Part shown: in pieces, positions 34,861-42,926 of the stretch | Layout: every line of letters begins with the position of its first letter | How positions within the stretch are numbered: the first letter of the stretch is position 1 | Source: Flavobacteriales bacterium | GTDB taxonomy: Bacteria; Bacteroidota; Bacteroidia; Flavobacteriales_F; PHOS-HE28 | Length of the DNA: 45,773 nt | Direction of reading: 5' to 3' | Assembly (NCBI GenBank): GCA_013360395.1 | Contig: JABWBQ010000033.1 | Location: 1-45,773, forward strand | Notes under the pieces: model-generated | Told to the model about the DNA's origin: nothing | Seen by the model: the letters and a program-made list of their open reading frames with translations, nothing else | Database searches by the model: none | Translations under genes and position numbers: made by a program

Positions 34861-35745
34861 TCAGGGCCGGGCCACCATCGGGTAGCATGCGATCACCGGT
34901 GTGCCGCCCCTGCCTTCGCTGCTGAGCACCAGCTCGCCGTCGGGCAGGAAGGTGATGCCTTCGGGCTTGGGCAGAAGGTCCTCGTCCAGGATCGCCAGGT
35001 CGAGCAGCCGGCCATCCCGGTCCACCACGGTCAAAGTGCGGTCCACCGCGCTGAGCAGGTAGTAGTGCCCGCTGCGCGGATGCGCGGCCACCGAGGAGAA
35101 CCGCAGCTTGAGGGCAGGCACCTCGCGCCCTTTGTCGGTGGTGCGTTGCGGCACCTTGATGCCCAGGGCCTCGGCCTGCCGCAACAGTGTGCCCACCGAG
35201 AGCTTCAGCACGGGGCGGCAACGGCGCTGCGGATCCCCGGGGTCGAACGCGAACAACGTGCGTACATCGCGCACTTCGGGTCCGCCCTTGGTGATGTCCT
35301 TGGGCGCCACGAGCACCATGCCGGTGCGGTCGTCGAAACCGAGCCCCTCGATGTTGTGGTGGGGCAGGTCCAGCCGGAAGCTGTCCACGCTCGTCCACCG
35401 GCCCTGCAGCAGGCGCAGGTGGTGGATGAGCCCGTCGCTGCGCAGGGCGTAGTAGCGGTCCTGGACACGCGTCAGCCCTTCCATGTCGCCGGGGCCGGCG
35501 AAGGTCTCGCTGCGCAGCACCCGCCCCTCGCGCAGGCCGATGAAGTACAAGGTGGCCGCCTCGTCCTGTACGCACGCCACGGTGCCCTGATCCACATCGG
35601 TGAGGGCGCTCACCTCCACCAGGGGTTCCGGCAGGGCGATCACCTGGGCGGGATGCCGCAGCGCGTAGGGCATGGCACCCGCGCGGTGCTGGCCCATGGC
35701 GAGGCCGGCCAGGAGCATCGCGGGCAGCAGGAGGGCCGGGCGCAT
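34861..35745 (-). CDS. SdiA-regulated-domain (YjiK-like) secreted beta-propeller protein
   Basis: The 294-residue product begins at ATG 35745 with a signal peptide (RPALLLPAMLLAGLAMGQ). The body resembles the SdiA-regulated/YjiK family: LPEPLVEVSALT, VACVQDEAATLYFI, GDMEGLTRV, YYALRSDGLIHHL, HNIEGLGFDDRTGMVLVAPKD, and KPEGITFLPDGELVLSSEG at the end. These are propeller proteins of unknown biochemical role; some neighbours in the fold are phytase-like. A GATCTTTG box ends only 3 nt before the ATG. It diverges from the MFS gene and converges with the frameshifted gene across about 95 bp without visible features. Confidence 0.78.
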   Translation of the reverse strand: MRPALLLPAMLLAGLAMGQHRAGAMPYALRHPAQVIALPEPLVEVSALTDVDQGTVACVQDEAATLYFIGLREGRVLRSETFAGPGDMEGLTRVQDRYYALRSDGLIHHLRLLQGRWTSVDSFRLDLPHHNIEGLGFDDRTGMVLVAPKDITKGGPEVRDVRTLFAFDPGDPQRRCRPVLKLSVGTLLRQAEALGIKVPQRTTDKGREVPALKLRFSSVAAHPRSGHYYLLSAVDRTLTVVDRDGRLLDLAILDEDLLPKPEGITFLPDGELVLSSEGRGGTPVIACYPMVARP

Positions 35746-35748
35746 GCC

Positions 35749-35756
35749 CAAAGATC
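35749..35756 (-). promoter_or_regulatory. -7-like box GATCTTTG
   Basis: Minus-strand GATCTTTG, one mismatch from TAnnTTTG, ends 3 nt before ATG 35745. A transcript from it would start at or next to the A of the start codon. Confidence 0.5.
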
Positions 35757-35812
35757 GCTCCCGGCGGTCGGTTTGCACCGCGCCCGGCATTGCGCTTCCT
35801 TCGCCCCCGCAC

Positions 35813-37114
35813 ATGAAACACATCTTCCCGGGCCGTTCGTTGCTGCTGGTGGTGGTGGCCGCCCTGGGCTACTTCGTGGACATCTACGACCTGGTGCTCT
35901 TCAACGTGGTGAAACGGGAGAGCCTGGAGCACATCCTGGGCGCCGGGGACCCGCGCATCCGCGATGTGGGCATCGACCTGTTCAACTGGCAGATGCTGGG
36001 CATGCTGGTGGGCGGGGTGCTCTGGGGCGTGTGGGGCGACCGCAAGGGGCGCATCACCGTGCTTTTCGGCAGCATCCTGCTGTACAGCGTCGCCAACGTG
36101 GCCAACGCCTTCACCTTCGACCTGACGTGGTATGCCGTGGTGCGGTTCATCGCCGGGGTGGGGCTGGCCGGCGAGCTGGGTGCGGGCATCACGCTGATCA
36201 CCGAGACCATGCCGCGGGACAAGCGCGGGTACGGCACCCTCATCGTGGTGACCTTCGGCGCGCTGGGTGCCGTCTTCGCGGCCGAAGTGGCCGATCAGGG
36301 CGCGTGGTTCGGGCGGCTGTGGACCAGCGTGACCGGCCGGGCGCTGATGAACTGGCAGGTCACCTACCTGGTGGGCGGGCTGATGGGCCTGGTGCTGCTG
36401 GTGTTGCGTGTGGGCGCCCTGGAGAGCGGGCTGTTCCAAGGGATGCGCCACCGCACGGTGCGCCGCGGCGACCTGCGCATGCTCTTCAACGACCGCGACC
36501 GCTTCCTGCGGTACCTCGGCTGCATCCTGATCGGCGTGCCCGTGTGGTACGTCGTCGGGGTGCTGGTGAACCTCAGCCAGGATGTCTTCGTGCCCGGGCT
36601 GGACATCGACACGAGCGCGCTGGACGCCGAAGGGCTCAAGCACATCAACGGCCAGGCCATCAAGTACGCCTACATCGGTCTGAGCGTGGGCGACCTGCTG
36701 AGCGGGTTGCTGAGCCAGCTGCTGCGCAGCCGGCGCAAGGTGATCCTGCTGTACCTGGCCGCCAACCTGGTGCTCACACTGGTGTTCCTGTACGGCATGC
36801 GCGGGGCCACCATCGAGGCCTACTACTGGATGTGCCTCGCGCTGGGGACCGCCACGGGCTACTGGGTGATCTTCGTCACCGTGGCCGGCGAGCAGTTCGG
36901 CACCAACATCCGCAGCACGGTGGCCACCACCACGCCCAACTTCGTGCGCGGCGCCGTGATGCCCGTCACCAACGCCTTCAAGTTCCTGGCCGCGCCCCTG
37001 GGAAGCATCACCAGCGCGCTGGTGGTGGGCCTGGTATGCATCGGCGTCGCCTTCTGGGCCACGTTCCGCGTGCAGGAGACCTTCGATGCGGACATGGACT
37101 TCGTGGAGGAGTGA
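35813..37114 (+). CDS. Major facilitator superfamily transporter
   Basis: The 433-residue product has about twelve hydrophobic helices and the MFS loop 2-3 signature GVWGDRKGRITV, with a later repeat-like segment in the second half. Substrate cannot be deduced; the layout resembles metabolite:H+ symporter or sugar-porter-like MFS proteins. The start at ATG 35813 gives an N-terminus directly before the first helix. A weak TTCCTTCG box (35796-35803) with a TTTG 23 nt before it may be the promoter. It ends 3 bp before the convergent murQ stop. Confidence 0.85.
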   Translation: MKHIFPGRSLLLVVVAALGYFVDIYDLVLFNVVKRESLEHILGAGDPRIRDVGIDLFNWQMLGMLVGGVLWGVWGDRKGRITVLFGSILLYSVANVANAFTFDLTWYAVVRFIAGVGLAGELGAGITLITETMPRDKRGYGTLIVVTFGALGAVFAAEVADQGAWFGRLWTSVTGRALMNWQVTYLVGGLMGLVLLVLRVGALESGLFQGMRHRTVRRGDLRMLFNDRDRFLRYLGCILIGVPVWYVVGVLVNLSQDVFVPGLDIDTSALDAEGLKHINGQAIKYAYIGLSVGDLLSGLLSQLLRSRRKVILLYLAANLVLTLVFLYGMRGATIEAYYWMCLALGTATGYWVIFVTVAGEQFGTNIRSTVATTTPNFVRGAVMPVTNAFKFLAAPLGSITSALVVGLVCIGVAFWATFRVQETFDADMDFVEE

Positions 37115-37117
37115 GCC

Positions 37118-37924
37118 TCAGCGACGCCCCGCCTCGATGGCCCGGCGCACGCTGCCGTGCCGTTTCAACAGGGTGTTGGCCTCCTCGTAGTCCACGCCCA
37201 ATCCGTCCATCACCATGCGCGTGCCGCGGTCGATGAGCTTCACATTGCTCAACTGCATGTCCACCATGCGGTTGCCCTTCACGCGCCCCAGGCCGATCAT
37301 CACCGCGGTGCTGACCATGTTCAACACGAGCTTCTGGGCGGTGCCGCTCTTCATGCGCGTGCTGCCGGTGACGAACTCGGGCCCCACCACCACCACGATG
37401 GGGTGGTCGCTCACGGCGGTGACCGGTGCGCCCGGGTTGCAGGTGATGCAGGCCGTGAGGATGCCGTGCCGCCGGCATTCCTCCAGGGCGCCCACCACGT
37501 AGGGTGTGCCTCCGCTGGCGGCGATGCCCACCACCGTGTCGTCGGGGCCCACGGCATGTTCGGCGAGGTCCTTCCAGCCCTGTTCCCGATCGTCCTCGGC
37601 GAACTCCACGGCCTTGCGGATCGCACCGTCGCCACCGGCGATCAGGCCCACCACCAGGCCGTGGGGCACCCCGAAGGTGGGCGGGCATTCGCTCGCGTCC
37701 ACGATGCCCAGGCGGCCGCTGGTGCCCGCACCCAGGTAGAAGAGGCGCCCGCCCCGCCGCATGCGCACCACGATGGCATCCACCAGGGCGCCGATCGCGG
37801 GCAGCACCCGGCCCACGGCCTCGGGCACCCGCCGGTCCTCGGTGTTGATGTGGCCCAGCAGCTCGGCCGTGCTCATGTGCTCCAGGCCGTCGTAGTGCGA
37901 GGGGCTTTCGGTGATCCGCTCCAT
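37118..37924 (-). CDS. murQ: N-acetylmuramic acid 6-phosphate etherase
   Basis: The 268-residue product has the MurQ SIS domain: FYLGAGTSGRLGIVDASECPPTFG (about 62-85, with the catalytic-type Glu79), GGDGAIRKAVEFAEDD (97-112, including the second acidic residue region) and the family signature GPEFVTGSTRMKSGTAQKLVLNM (181-203). MurQ converts MurNAc-6-P to GlcNAc-6-P and D-lactate in cell-wall recycling. ATG 37924 follows a CACCTTTG box (37933-37940, minus strand) by 8 nt. The D-lactate it releases could be oxidised by the GlcD-like enzyme at 31660, though they are separate transcripts. No MurNAc kinase is in the window. Confidence 0.95.
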   Translation of the reverse strand: MERITESPSHYDGLEHMSTAELLGHINTEDRRVPEAVGRVLPAIGALVDAIVVRMRRGGRLFYLGAGTSGRLGIVDASECPPTFGVPHGLVVGLIAGGDGAIRKAVEFAEDDREQGWKDLAEHAVGPDDTVVGIAASGGTPYVVGALEECRRHGILTACITCNPGAPVTAVSDHPIVVVVGPEFVTGSTRMKSGTAQKLVLNMVSTAVMIGLGRVKGNRMVDMQLSNVKLIDRGTRMVMDGLGVDYEEANTLLKRHGSVRRAIEAGRR

Positions 37925-37932
37925 GGTCGGCA

Positions 37933-37940
37933 CAAAGGTG
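37933..37940 (-). promoter_or_regulatory. -7-like box CACCTTTG before murQ
   Basis: One mismatch from TAnnTTTG, ending 8 nt before the murQ ATG at 37924. Confidence 0.5.
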
Positions 37941-37968
37941 CGCCTTGCACCGGTACGTACACAACGCA

Positions 37969-37994
37969 GCGGGCCGCCCCGAAGGACGGCCCGC
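37969..37994 (-). terminator. Hairpin with C(UUCG)G tetraloop after the esterase-like gene
   Basis: On the minus strand, GCGGGCCGTCC-TTCG-GGGCGGCCCGC forms an 11-bp stem (one G-U pair) capped by an exceptionally stable UUCG tetraloop, 21 nt after the stop at 38015. There is no T run, so it is a probable rather than certain terminator. Confidence 0.55.
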
Positions 37995-38014
37995 CACCCG
38001 GTTGCAGGGTCCGG

Positions 38015-39796
38015 TCAGTTGAACGCGATCCGGCGCACGGCGCGTCCGTCGGCGAACTCCAGCGTGAGGAAGTAGGCACCGCCGCCGAGCTCACCGCGCT
38101 CCAGCACGATCAGGTCGGCGTTGACGGTGCTTTGCCGCACCAGCCGTCCATCGGGCGTGTGCAGCGTGTAGCCCAGCACCCGTCCGGCCGGGCTGCTGAT
38201 GCGCACGGCGTCGTTGGCGGGGTTGGGGGCGATCACCAGGGCGGCGGCGGCGGCGGGCTCGGCGATGCCCACGGGCTGGCCCACACAGGTGCAGTTCGCG
38301 GTCCAGGTGTCGTTGATGGTGTTGGCATCACCGTCGTCGCAGGGCTGGCCCGGCATGTCGGGGCCATCGATCACGCCCAGGCAATCCGGCGTGCCCAGCG
38401 CGCAGGGGCCCAGTTGCAGGGCGCAGACGATGCGGGGGTTCATGTAGCCCATCACCGTGTCCAGGTAGGCACGGCCCTTGTTCCCGCTCATGTCGGGGTT
38501 GCTGGCCATGCTGGCCTGGTGGGTGGTGATGTTGAGCCCGGGGATCACGTCCAGGGCGTCGGGGCTGTTGGGGTCCCACCACTGCCAGGGGCTGGCCTCA
38601 TCCTTGGCGGGAGGTGGCCAGCGCGGGCGCACCACCGGGAAGAGGCCCTCGGCCCCGGAGGAGATGGTGACCCCGTCGAGGGTCTGCCCGTAAAGCGAGC
38701 GGGCACGTGCCGTGAAGGGGTCGTTGCTCAGGTTGGCGAAGCTGGCCTGGTTGCCCAGGTCGTTGGCCCAGGGAATGAAGAAGTTGCTGCCCGGCACGTC
38801 CACGACGGGACCGTTGGTGGTGGGCACGATGACGATGCCGTAGGTGAAGGGCGCGTAAGGGTCGAACACCGTGTGGAACGCCACCATGGGCACATCGCCC
38901 TGCTCCAACCAGGTGGTGTCCGCCAGCGCACCGCCCATGTTCACGCAGAAGTGCGTCGCATGGTCGAAGCCGTTGGGGCGGTACAGGGTGAGCTGGCCGT
39001 TCAGGCCGTCCAGGTTGCCCACCTTGTTGGTGTCCACATAGCTCGAATCGGGCGGGAACGGACCGTTGGGGTCGAATTTGTTCACGAAAAGCTCGGAGGG
39101 TTTGTCCAGCGTGCTGTGCGCCAGCGCGATGTACCCGCCGGTGCCCTCACCCAGCACCACGATCTTCTCCGGATCGATGCCGTAGGTGTTGGCCCCGGCC
39201 GCCTCGGCCTTGTGGGTGCGCACGCACTGGCGCACGTCATGAATGGCGCGGTAGATGGCGTTGAGCAGCTGGCCCCGGCGTTCCTCCTCGGTGGGGGCCA
39301 GCGGGTTCCAGCCCAGGCGGTAGCTCATGCTCACGGCCACATAGCCGCGGCGGGCCATGCGCTTGCACACCTCCACGGCGCAGCTGTCGGTGCGCGTGCC
39401 CGTGGGGCTGCCGTTGCCGGGATAGCCCGGGGGCAGCGCGTTACCCGTGTGGATGTACAGCACCATCGGCCGCTGGGCCACCGTGTCCACCCCCTGGTCG
39501 GGTTCGTAAATGTCCATGCGCAGCGTGGTGACCTTCATCGCCGTGCTTCCATCGAAGGGGTCGAAGAAGGGCGTCGGGATGGGCTGCTGGGTGCTCACCA
39601 GGGTCTGCAGCTGCATCACCTCCGCAGGCACGTTGGGGCTCGCCAGGTTGCTGGTCAGGAAATCGATGTTGGTGCCGAACGGCACGTTGGGCGTGATCAC
39701 CACCTGCGCGTCGGTGAACACTTCGTCGATGTAACGTTGCTGCGCTGCGGCCACCACGGGCAGGCCGAGCAGGAGCAAGGGTAGGGCTCGTTTCAT
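38015..39796 (-). CDS. Alpha/beta-hydrolase-like T9SS cargo lacking the usual nucleophile Ser
   Basis: The 593-residue product has a signal peptide (1-19). Residues about 85-460 look like a carboxylesterase-type alpha/beta-hydrolase: YEPDQGVDTVAQRPMVLYIHTGNALPPG, RRGYVAVSMSYRLGWN, and the elbow KIVVLGEGTGGYIALAH. The elbow reads G-E-G-T-G-G, so the expected catalytic Ser of G-x-S-x-G is Gly218. Residues about 470-510 hold one Cys-rich module (CLGVIDGPDMPGQPCDDGDANTINDT...CTCVG), the same type as the 50-residue modules of the protein at 2-1135. A type A sorting domain ends the protein (about 520-593; APNPANDAV...TPDGRLV...GGGAYFLTL). It may bind a ligand rather than hydrolyse one. TAACTTCG (39823-39830) lies 26 nt upstream. 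Confidence 0.82.
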   Translation of the reverse strand: MKRALPLLLLGLPVVAAAQQRYIDEVFTDAQVVITPNVPFGTNIDFLTSNLASPNVPAEVMQLQTLVSTQQPIPTPFFDPFDGSTAMKVTTLRMDIYEPDQGVDTVAQRPMVLYIHTGNALPPGYPGNGSPTGTRTDSCAVEVCKRMARRGYVAVSMSYRLGWNPLAPTEEERRGQLLNAIYRAIHDVRQCVRTHKAEAAGANTYGIDPEKIVVLGEGTGGYIALAHSTLDKPSELFVNKFDPNGPFPPDSSYVDTNKVGNLDGLNGQLTLYRPNGFDHATHFCVNMGGALADTTWLEQGDVPMVAFHTVFDPYAPFTYGIVIVPTTNGPVVDVPGSNFFIPWANDLGNQASFANLSNDPFTARARSLYGQTLDGVTISSGAEGLFPVVRPRWPPPAKDEASPWQWWDPNSPDALDVIPGLNITTHQASMASNPDMSGNKGRAYLDTVMGYMNPRIVCALQLGPCALGTPDCLGVIDGPDMPGQPCDDGDANTINDTWTANCTCVGQPVGIAEPAAAAALVIAPNPANDAVRISSPAGRVLGYTLHTPDGRLVRQSTVNADLIVLERGELGGGAYFLTLEFADGRAVRRIAFN

Positions 39797-39811
39797 GGGC
39801 GTCCTTGTTTT

Positions 39812-39830
39812 GGAACTGGTTCCGAAGTTA
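39812..39830 (-). promoter_or_regulatory. -7-like box TAACTTCG abutting a GGAAC-TG-GTTCC palindrome
   Basis: Minus-strand TAACTTCG (39823-39830) is one mismatch from TAnnTTTG. The palindrome GGAAC(tg)GTTCC (39812-39823) lies just downstream, over the expected transcription start, where an operator could act. Confidence 0.45.
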
Positions 39831-39898
39831 GGGAGTAAGCCGCAATGCGCCGACCTCCGGATGAAAATGACCGGGCGTGATGGCGCCGATCCCGGGCC

Positions 39899-42859
39899 CT
39901 ACCGCCGGTCCAGCTCGTAGATCAGCTGCAGATAACCCAGCCGGCCCACCGCCGGGCCGCCGTACACCAGGTACACGTTGTTGTTCCACATGCGGTCCAG
40001 CCGCTCCGCATCCGGGACCCTGTCGTCCAACAACGGCACGATGCCGAACAGGTTGCTGCAACCCAGCTTCACGGTGAGGCCCGGTTTGGGGAACTTCACG
40101 TTCACCTGCACGTCCACCATGTCGTAGCTCGGGATCCGGCCGGTGAACTGGGGCGAGCCCTCGAAGATGAACCCTTCGACATACTTGTAGTTGATGCCGA
40201 AGCCCAGGTCGCGCCGCTCGGTCCAGGGGATCCGCAGGTCGTGACCGGTGAGCCCCACGTTGAACTTGTTGCGCGGCGTGTTGAAGGCGGGGATGATGGG
40301 ATCGTCCTCCCCGGTGATCAAGCGGTTGTAGCTGTAGTTCACGCTGTAGGTCATGCGCTTGCGGTAGTAGTTCAACCCCGCATTGGCGCCCACGGTGCGC
40401 ACGGTGCTGGTGCTGTTGGCCGCCACGCGGTACACCTGCAGCTCGATGGGGAAGCCGGTGGTCTGGTCGAAGCGGCCGTCGATGCCGATCAGGTAGCCGA
40501 TGAAGTCCGTGTACCAGCTCGTGTAACCGCTCAGGTCGAGGTAGAACTTCTCCTTCAGCGTGCCCCGGTAGCCGGTCTCCAAGGTGATCACCTTCTCGGG
40601 GCGCACCCGGTCCACGTTGAAGTAGCGCAGCCGGCCCAGCCCGGAGAGCAGGGATGACGAGGCGCGGTAGTCGTTGAAGCTCTCGATGGTGACCAGGCTG
40701 TCGCGGCCGGCCTCGAATTGGCCTTCGATGTTGCCCAGCAGGATGGCCCGGCCCACATTGTAGTACAGGTACTGGTCGGCCAGCGTGGGGTTGCGCACAC
40801 CGCGGCCCACGCTCACGCGCAGCACGTGCGCGGGGTCGGGGGTGTACACCGCGCTGAGGGCCGGCGAGACCTGCGGCTCGAAGTTCTGGTTCTTGTCCAC
40901 CCGCACCGTCAGGGCCAGCCGCAACCGCTCCTGCGCCAGCCTCTTCTCGATGCCGGCGTACCCGCCCACCTCCCAGTTGGTGATCACCACGTCCGCCGTG
41001 TCCTTGAATATGGTGCCCGCACTGTTGGGTCGGTACAACCGCCCGTTGCCGCCCACGGTGATCTCGGCGAACCGCGGCTTGAACCGGTATTCGCCCATGG
41101 CATGGTACAGCGCCGACCGGTCGTAGAAGAGCGTGCCCCCCTCGGTGAACCGCCGCGACCGGATGTCGGCGAGCTTCTCCTCGAATCGGTCGGTGCCCAC
41201 CAGGTACGCCGGGTCCAGGGCATTGTCGTTCGTGTGGTCGATGCTGTCCGCCACCATCTGATGGTAGCCGTGGAACAGGGCCTGGTGGTCCGCGACGAAC
41301 TGCGCCAGGTACGCATCGTACTCCTCGGCCGTGGCGGCCACGCCCTGGTTGAAGGCCTCGATGTCCGTGAGGTATTCCGGCACGGTGGCGTTCATCAGCG
41401 GTTTGATCCAGGTCTCCCACAACGTGAAGTAGCGGATGTTCCACTCCGGGGTGGGACCGCTGGCCTCCTGAAGACGCAGGCCCGTGGTGTAGATGTCGTA
41501 GGTGGTCCCGGCATCCTCGTGCGTCACGTAGGTGCGGAAATGCCACCGCCCTTCCTGGCGGAGCTCCAGGCGGTGCTGGAAGAACTGCACCCCCTCCAGG
41601 CGGTAGCGGTTGTCGCCCTGGTACACTGTACTGCCGGTGCTGTAGTTGGTGGCCAGTTGCACCTCCACGCTGTCGGTGAGCCGGTAGTGCAGGCTCAGGC
41701 CCGCCTTCAGGTTGTGGGTGTCGTAGTCCACAAGGTCCTCTTCGCGATAGCCCGGACGCAGAAAGAGCCCCAGCCCGGGGTATTGTTTGCGGGCGAACAG
41801 GGTGTTGCTGAAGTCGTTGTTCACCGTCACCCATTCGTCGCCGTAACTGTTCACCGCGTCATAGCGTCCCGGGTTGTCCATGCCGGTGGGGCTGTTGCTC
41901 GTGGGCTCCAGGTTCGTGGCGTACCAGTCCTCGGCACGCATGGCGAAGAGGTTCAGCTTGTAGGCGAACCGCTCGCGGCCTGCCTTGTTCTTGAACACCT
42001 GCGCCCACCGGATGCTGCCCTCCAGCAGGTCGCGTTCCCCGGCCTTGGCGCTCACGCTCAGGCCGGGGAAGGCCCACGGGCTCTTGGTGGTCATCTGGAT
42101 CACGCCGTTGAAGGCGCCCGGTCCATAGAAGGCGCTGCTGGCCCCCGCGATCACGTCCACCTTCATCACGTCCAGGTCGGAGGCCCCCAGGAAGTTGCCC
42201 AGGCTGAAGTTGAGCCCCGGGCTCTGGTTGTCCACCCCGTCGATCAGCTGCAGGCTGCGCACCGGGCTGGTGCTGTTGAAGCCGCGCGTGTTGATCACCT
42301 TGAAGCCGAAGCTCGCCGCGGTCATGTCCACGCCCTTCAAGGTGCCGAGGCTCTCGTAGAAGTCACCGCTGGGCGCCTCGCGGATGGCGATGATGTCCAT
42401 GCTCTCCACGGTGAGCGGCGCCTGCTTCTGCTTCTCGCTGATCCGGCTGCCCACCACCTCGGCCTCCTGCAGCAGCACCTGGTCCGCGCTCAGCTTGAAC
42501 CGGAGCTCCTGGTCGGTACTGCGCACCTCCACTTCCAGGTCGGTGTAGCCCACATAACTGATCAGCAGCACGAACGGGGGCGGTTCGTTCACCGGCAGCT
42601 CGAAGCGTCCCTCCACGTCGGTCTGGGTCACGGCCTTGGTGCCTTTCAACGCCACGGTGGCGCCGATGAGGGTTTCGCCGCTGGCGGCATCGCTCACCAC
42701 CCCGCGCAGCCTGTACTGCTGGGCCGTGCCCAGGAGCGGGAGCAGCAGGGCGATGGCCAGGAGCGGATGGAAGGCGCGCCTGCAGGCGGCGCCGAGGACC
42801 AGCAGCGGCAACGACGGCTGTTCCGTCGGCCGCACGGTGCGGTGGGGGATGAAGCGCAT
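39899..42859 (-). CDS. TonB-dependent outer-membrane receptor with carboxypeptidase-regulatory domain
   Basis: The 986-residue product has an unusually long N-terminus before the signal hydrophobic core (HPLLAIALLLPLLGTAQ, about 31-47); a GTG at residue 21 is an alternative start. Residues 49-130 are a CarboxypepD_reg-like domain (LRGVVSDAASGETLIGATVALKGT...TDVEGRFEL). The plug spans about 140-260 (ESLGTLKGVDM, NTRGFNSTSPVRSLQLIDGVDNQ, VDVIAGASSAFYGPGAFNGVIQMTTK). The barrel follows to the C-terminus, which ends in an aromatic strand (LGYLQLIYELDRR). No SusD partner is adjacent, so it is not a typical polysaccharide-utilisation pair; siderophore, vitamin or peptide uptake are possible. TATCTTG (42874-42880) is 14 nt upstream. 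Confidence 0.93.
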   Translation of the reverse strand: MRFIPHRTVRPTEQPSLPLLVLGAACRRAFHPLLAIALLLPLLGTAQQYRLRGVVSDAASGETLIGATVALKGTKAVTQTDVEGRFELPVNEPPPFVLLISYVGYTDLEVEVRSTDQELRFKLSADQVLLQEAEVVGSRISEKQKQAPLTVESMDIIAIREAPSGDFYESLGTLKGVDMTAASFGFKVINTRGFNSTSPVRSLQLIDGVDNQSPGLNFSLGNFLGASDLDVMKVDVIAGASSAFYGPGAFNGVIQMTTKSPWAFPGLSVSAKAGERDLLEGSIRWAQVFKNKAGRERFAYKLNLFAMRAEDWYATNLEPTSNSPTGMDNPGRYDAVNSYGDEWVTVNNDFSNTLFARKQYPGLGLFLRPGYREEDLVDYDTHNLKAGLSLHYRLTDSVEVQLATNYSTGSTVYQGDNRYRLEGVQFFQHRLELRQEGRWHFRTYVTHEDAGTTYDIYTTGLRLQEASGPTPEWNIRYFTLWETWIKPLMNATVPEYLTDIEAFNQGVAATAEEYDAYLAQFVADHQALFHGYHQMVADSIDHTNDNALDPAYLVGTDRFEEKLADIRSRRFTEGGTLFYDRSALYHAMGEYRFKPRFAEITVGGNGRLYRPNSAGTIFKDTADVVITNWEVGGYAGIEKRLAQERLRLALTVRVDKNQNFEPQVSPALSAVYTPDPAHVLRVSVGRGVRNPTLADQYLYYNVGRAILLGNIEGQFEAGRDSLVTIESFNDYRASSSLLSGLGRLRYFNVDRVRPEKVITLETGYRGTLKEKFYLDLSGYTSWYTDFIGYLIGIDGRFDQTTGFPIELQVYRVAANSTSTVRTVGANAGLNYYRKRMTYSVNYSYNRLITGEDDPIIPAFNTPRNKFNVGLTGHDLRIPWTERRDLGFGINYKYVEGFIFEGSPQFTGRIPSYDMVDVQVNVKFPKPGLTVKLGCSNLFGIVPLLDDRVPDAERLDRMWNNNVYLVYGGPAVGRLGYLQLIYELDRR

Positions 42860-42873
42860 CGGTGGGGTGCGCA

Positions 42874-42905
42874 CAAGATAGGGGGATGGTCCTTTCGCAC
42901 TTTTG
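42874..42905. promoter_or_regulatory. Divergent promoter region of the TonB receptor and lipase genes
   Basis: Within the 67-bp gap, minus-strand TATCTTG (42874-42880) lies 14 nt before the receptor ATG. Plus-strand CACTTTTG (42898-42905), one mismatch from TAnnTTTG, lies 21 nt before the lipase ATG at 42927. Confidence 0.45.
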
Positions 42906-42926
42906 TGCCCGTCCATCATCGTACCC

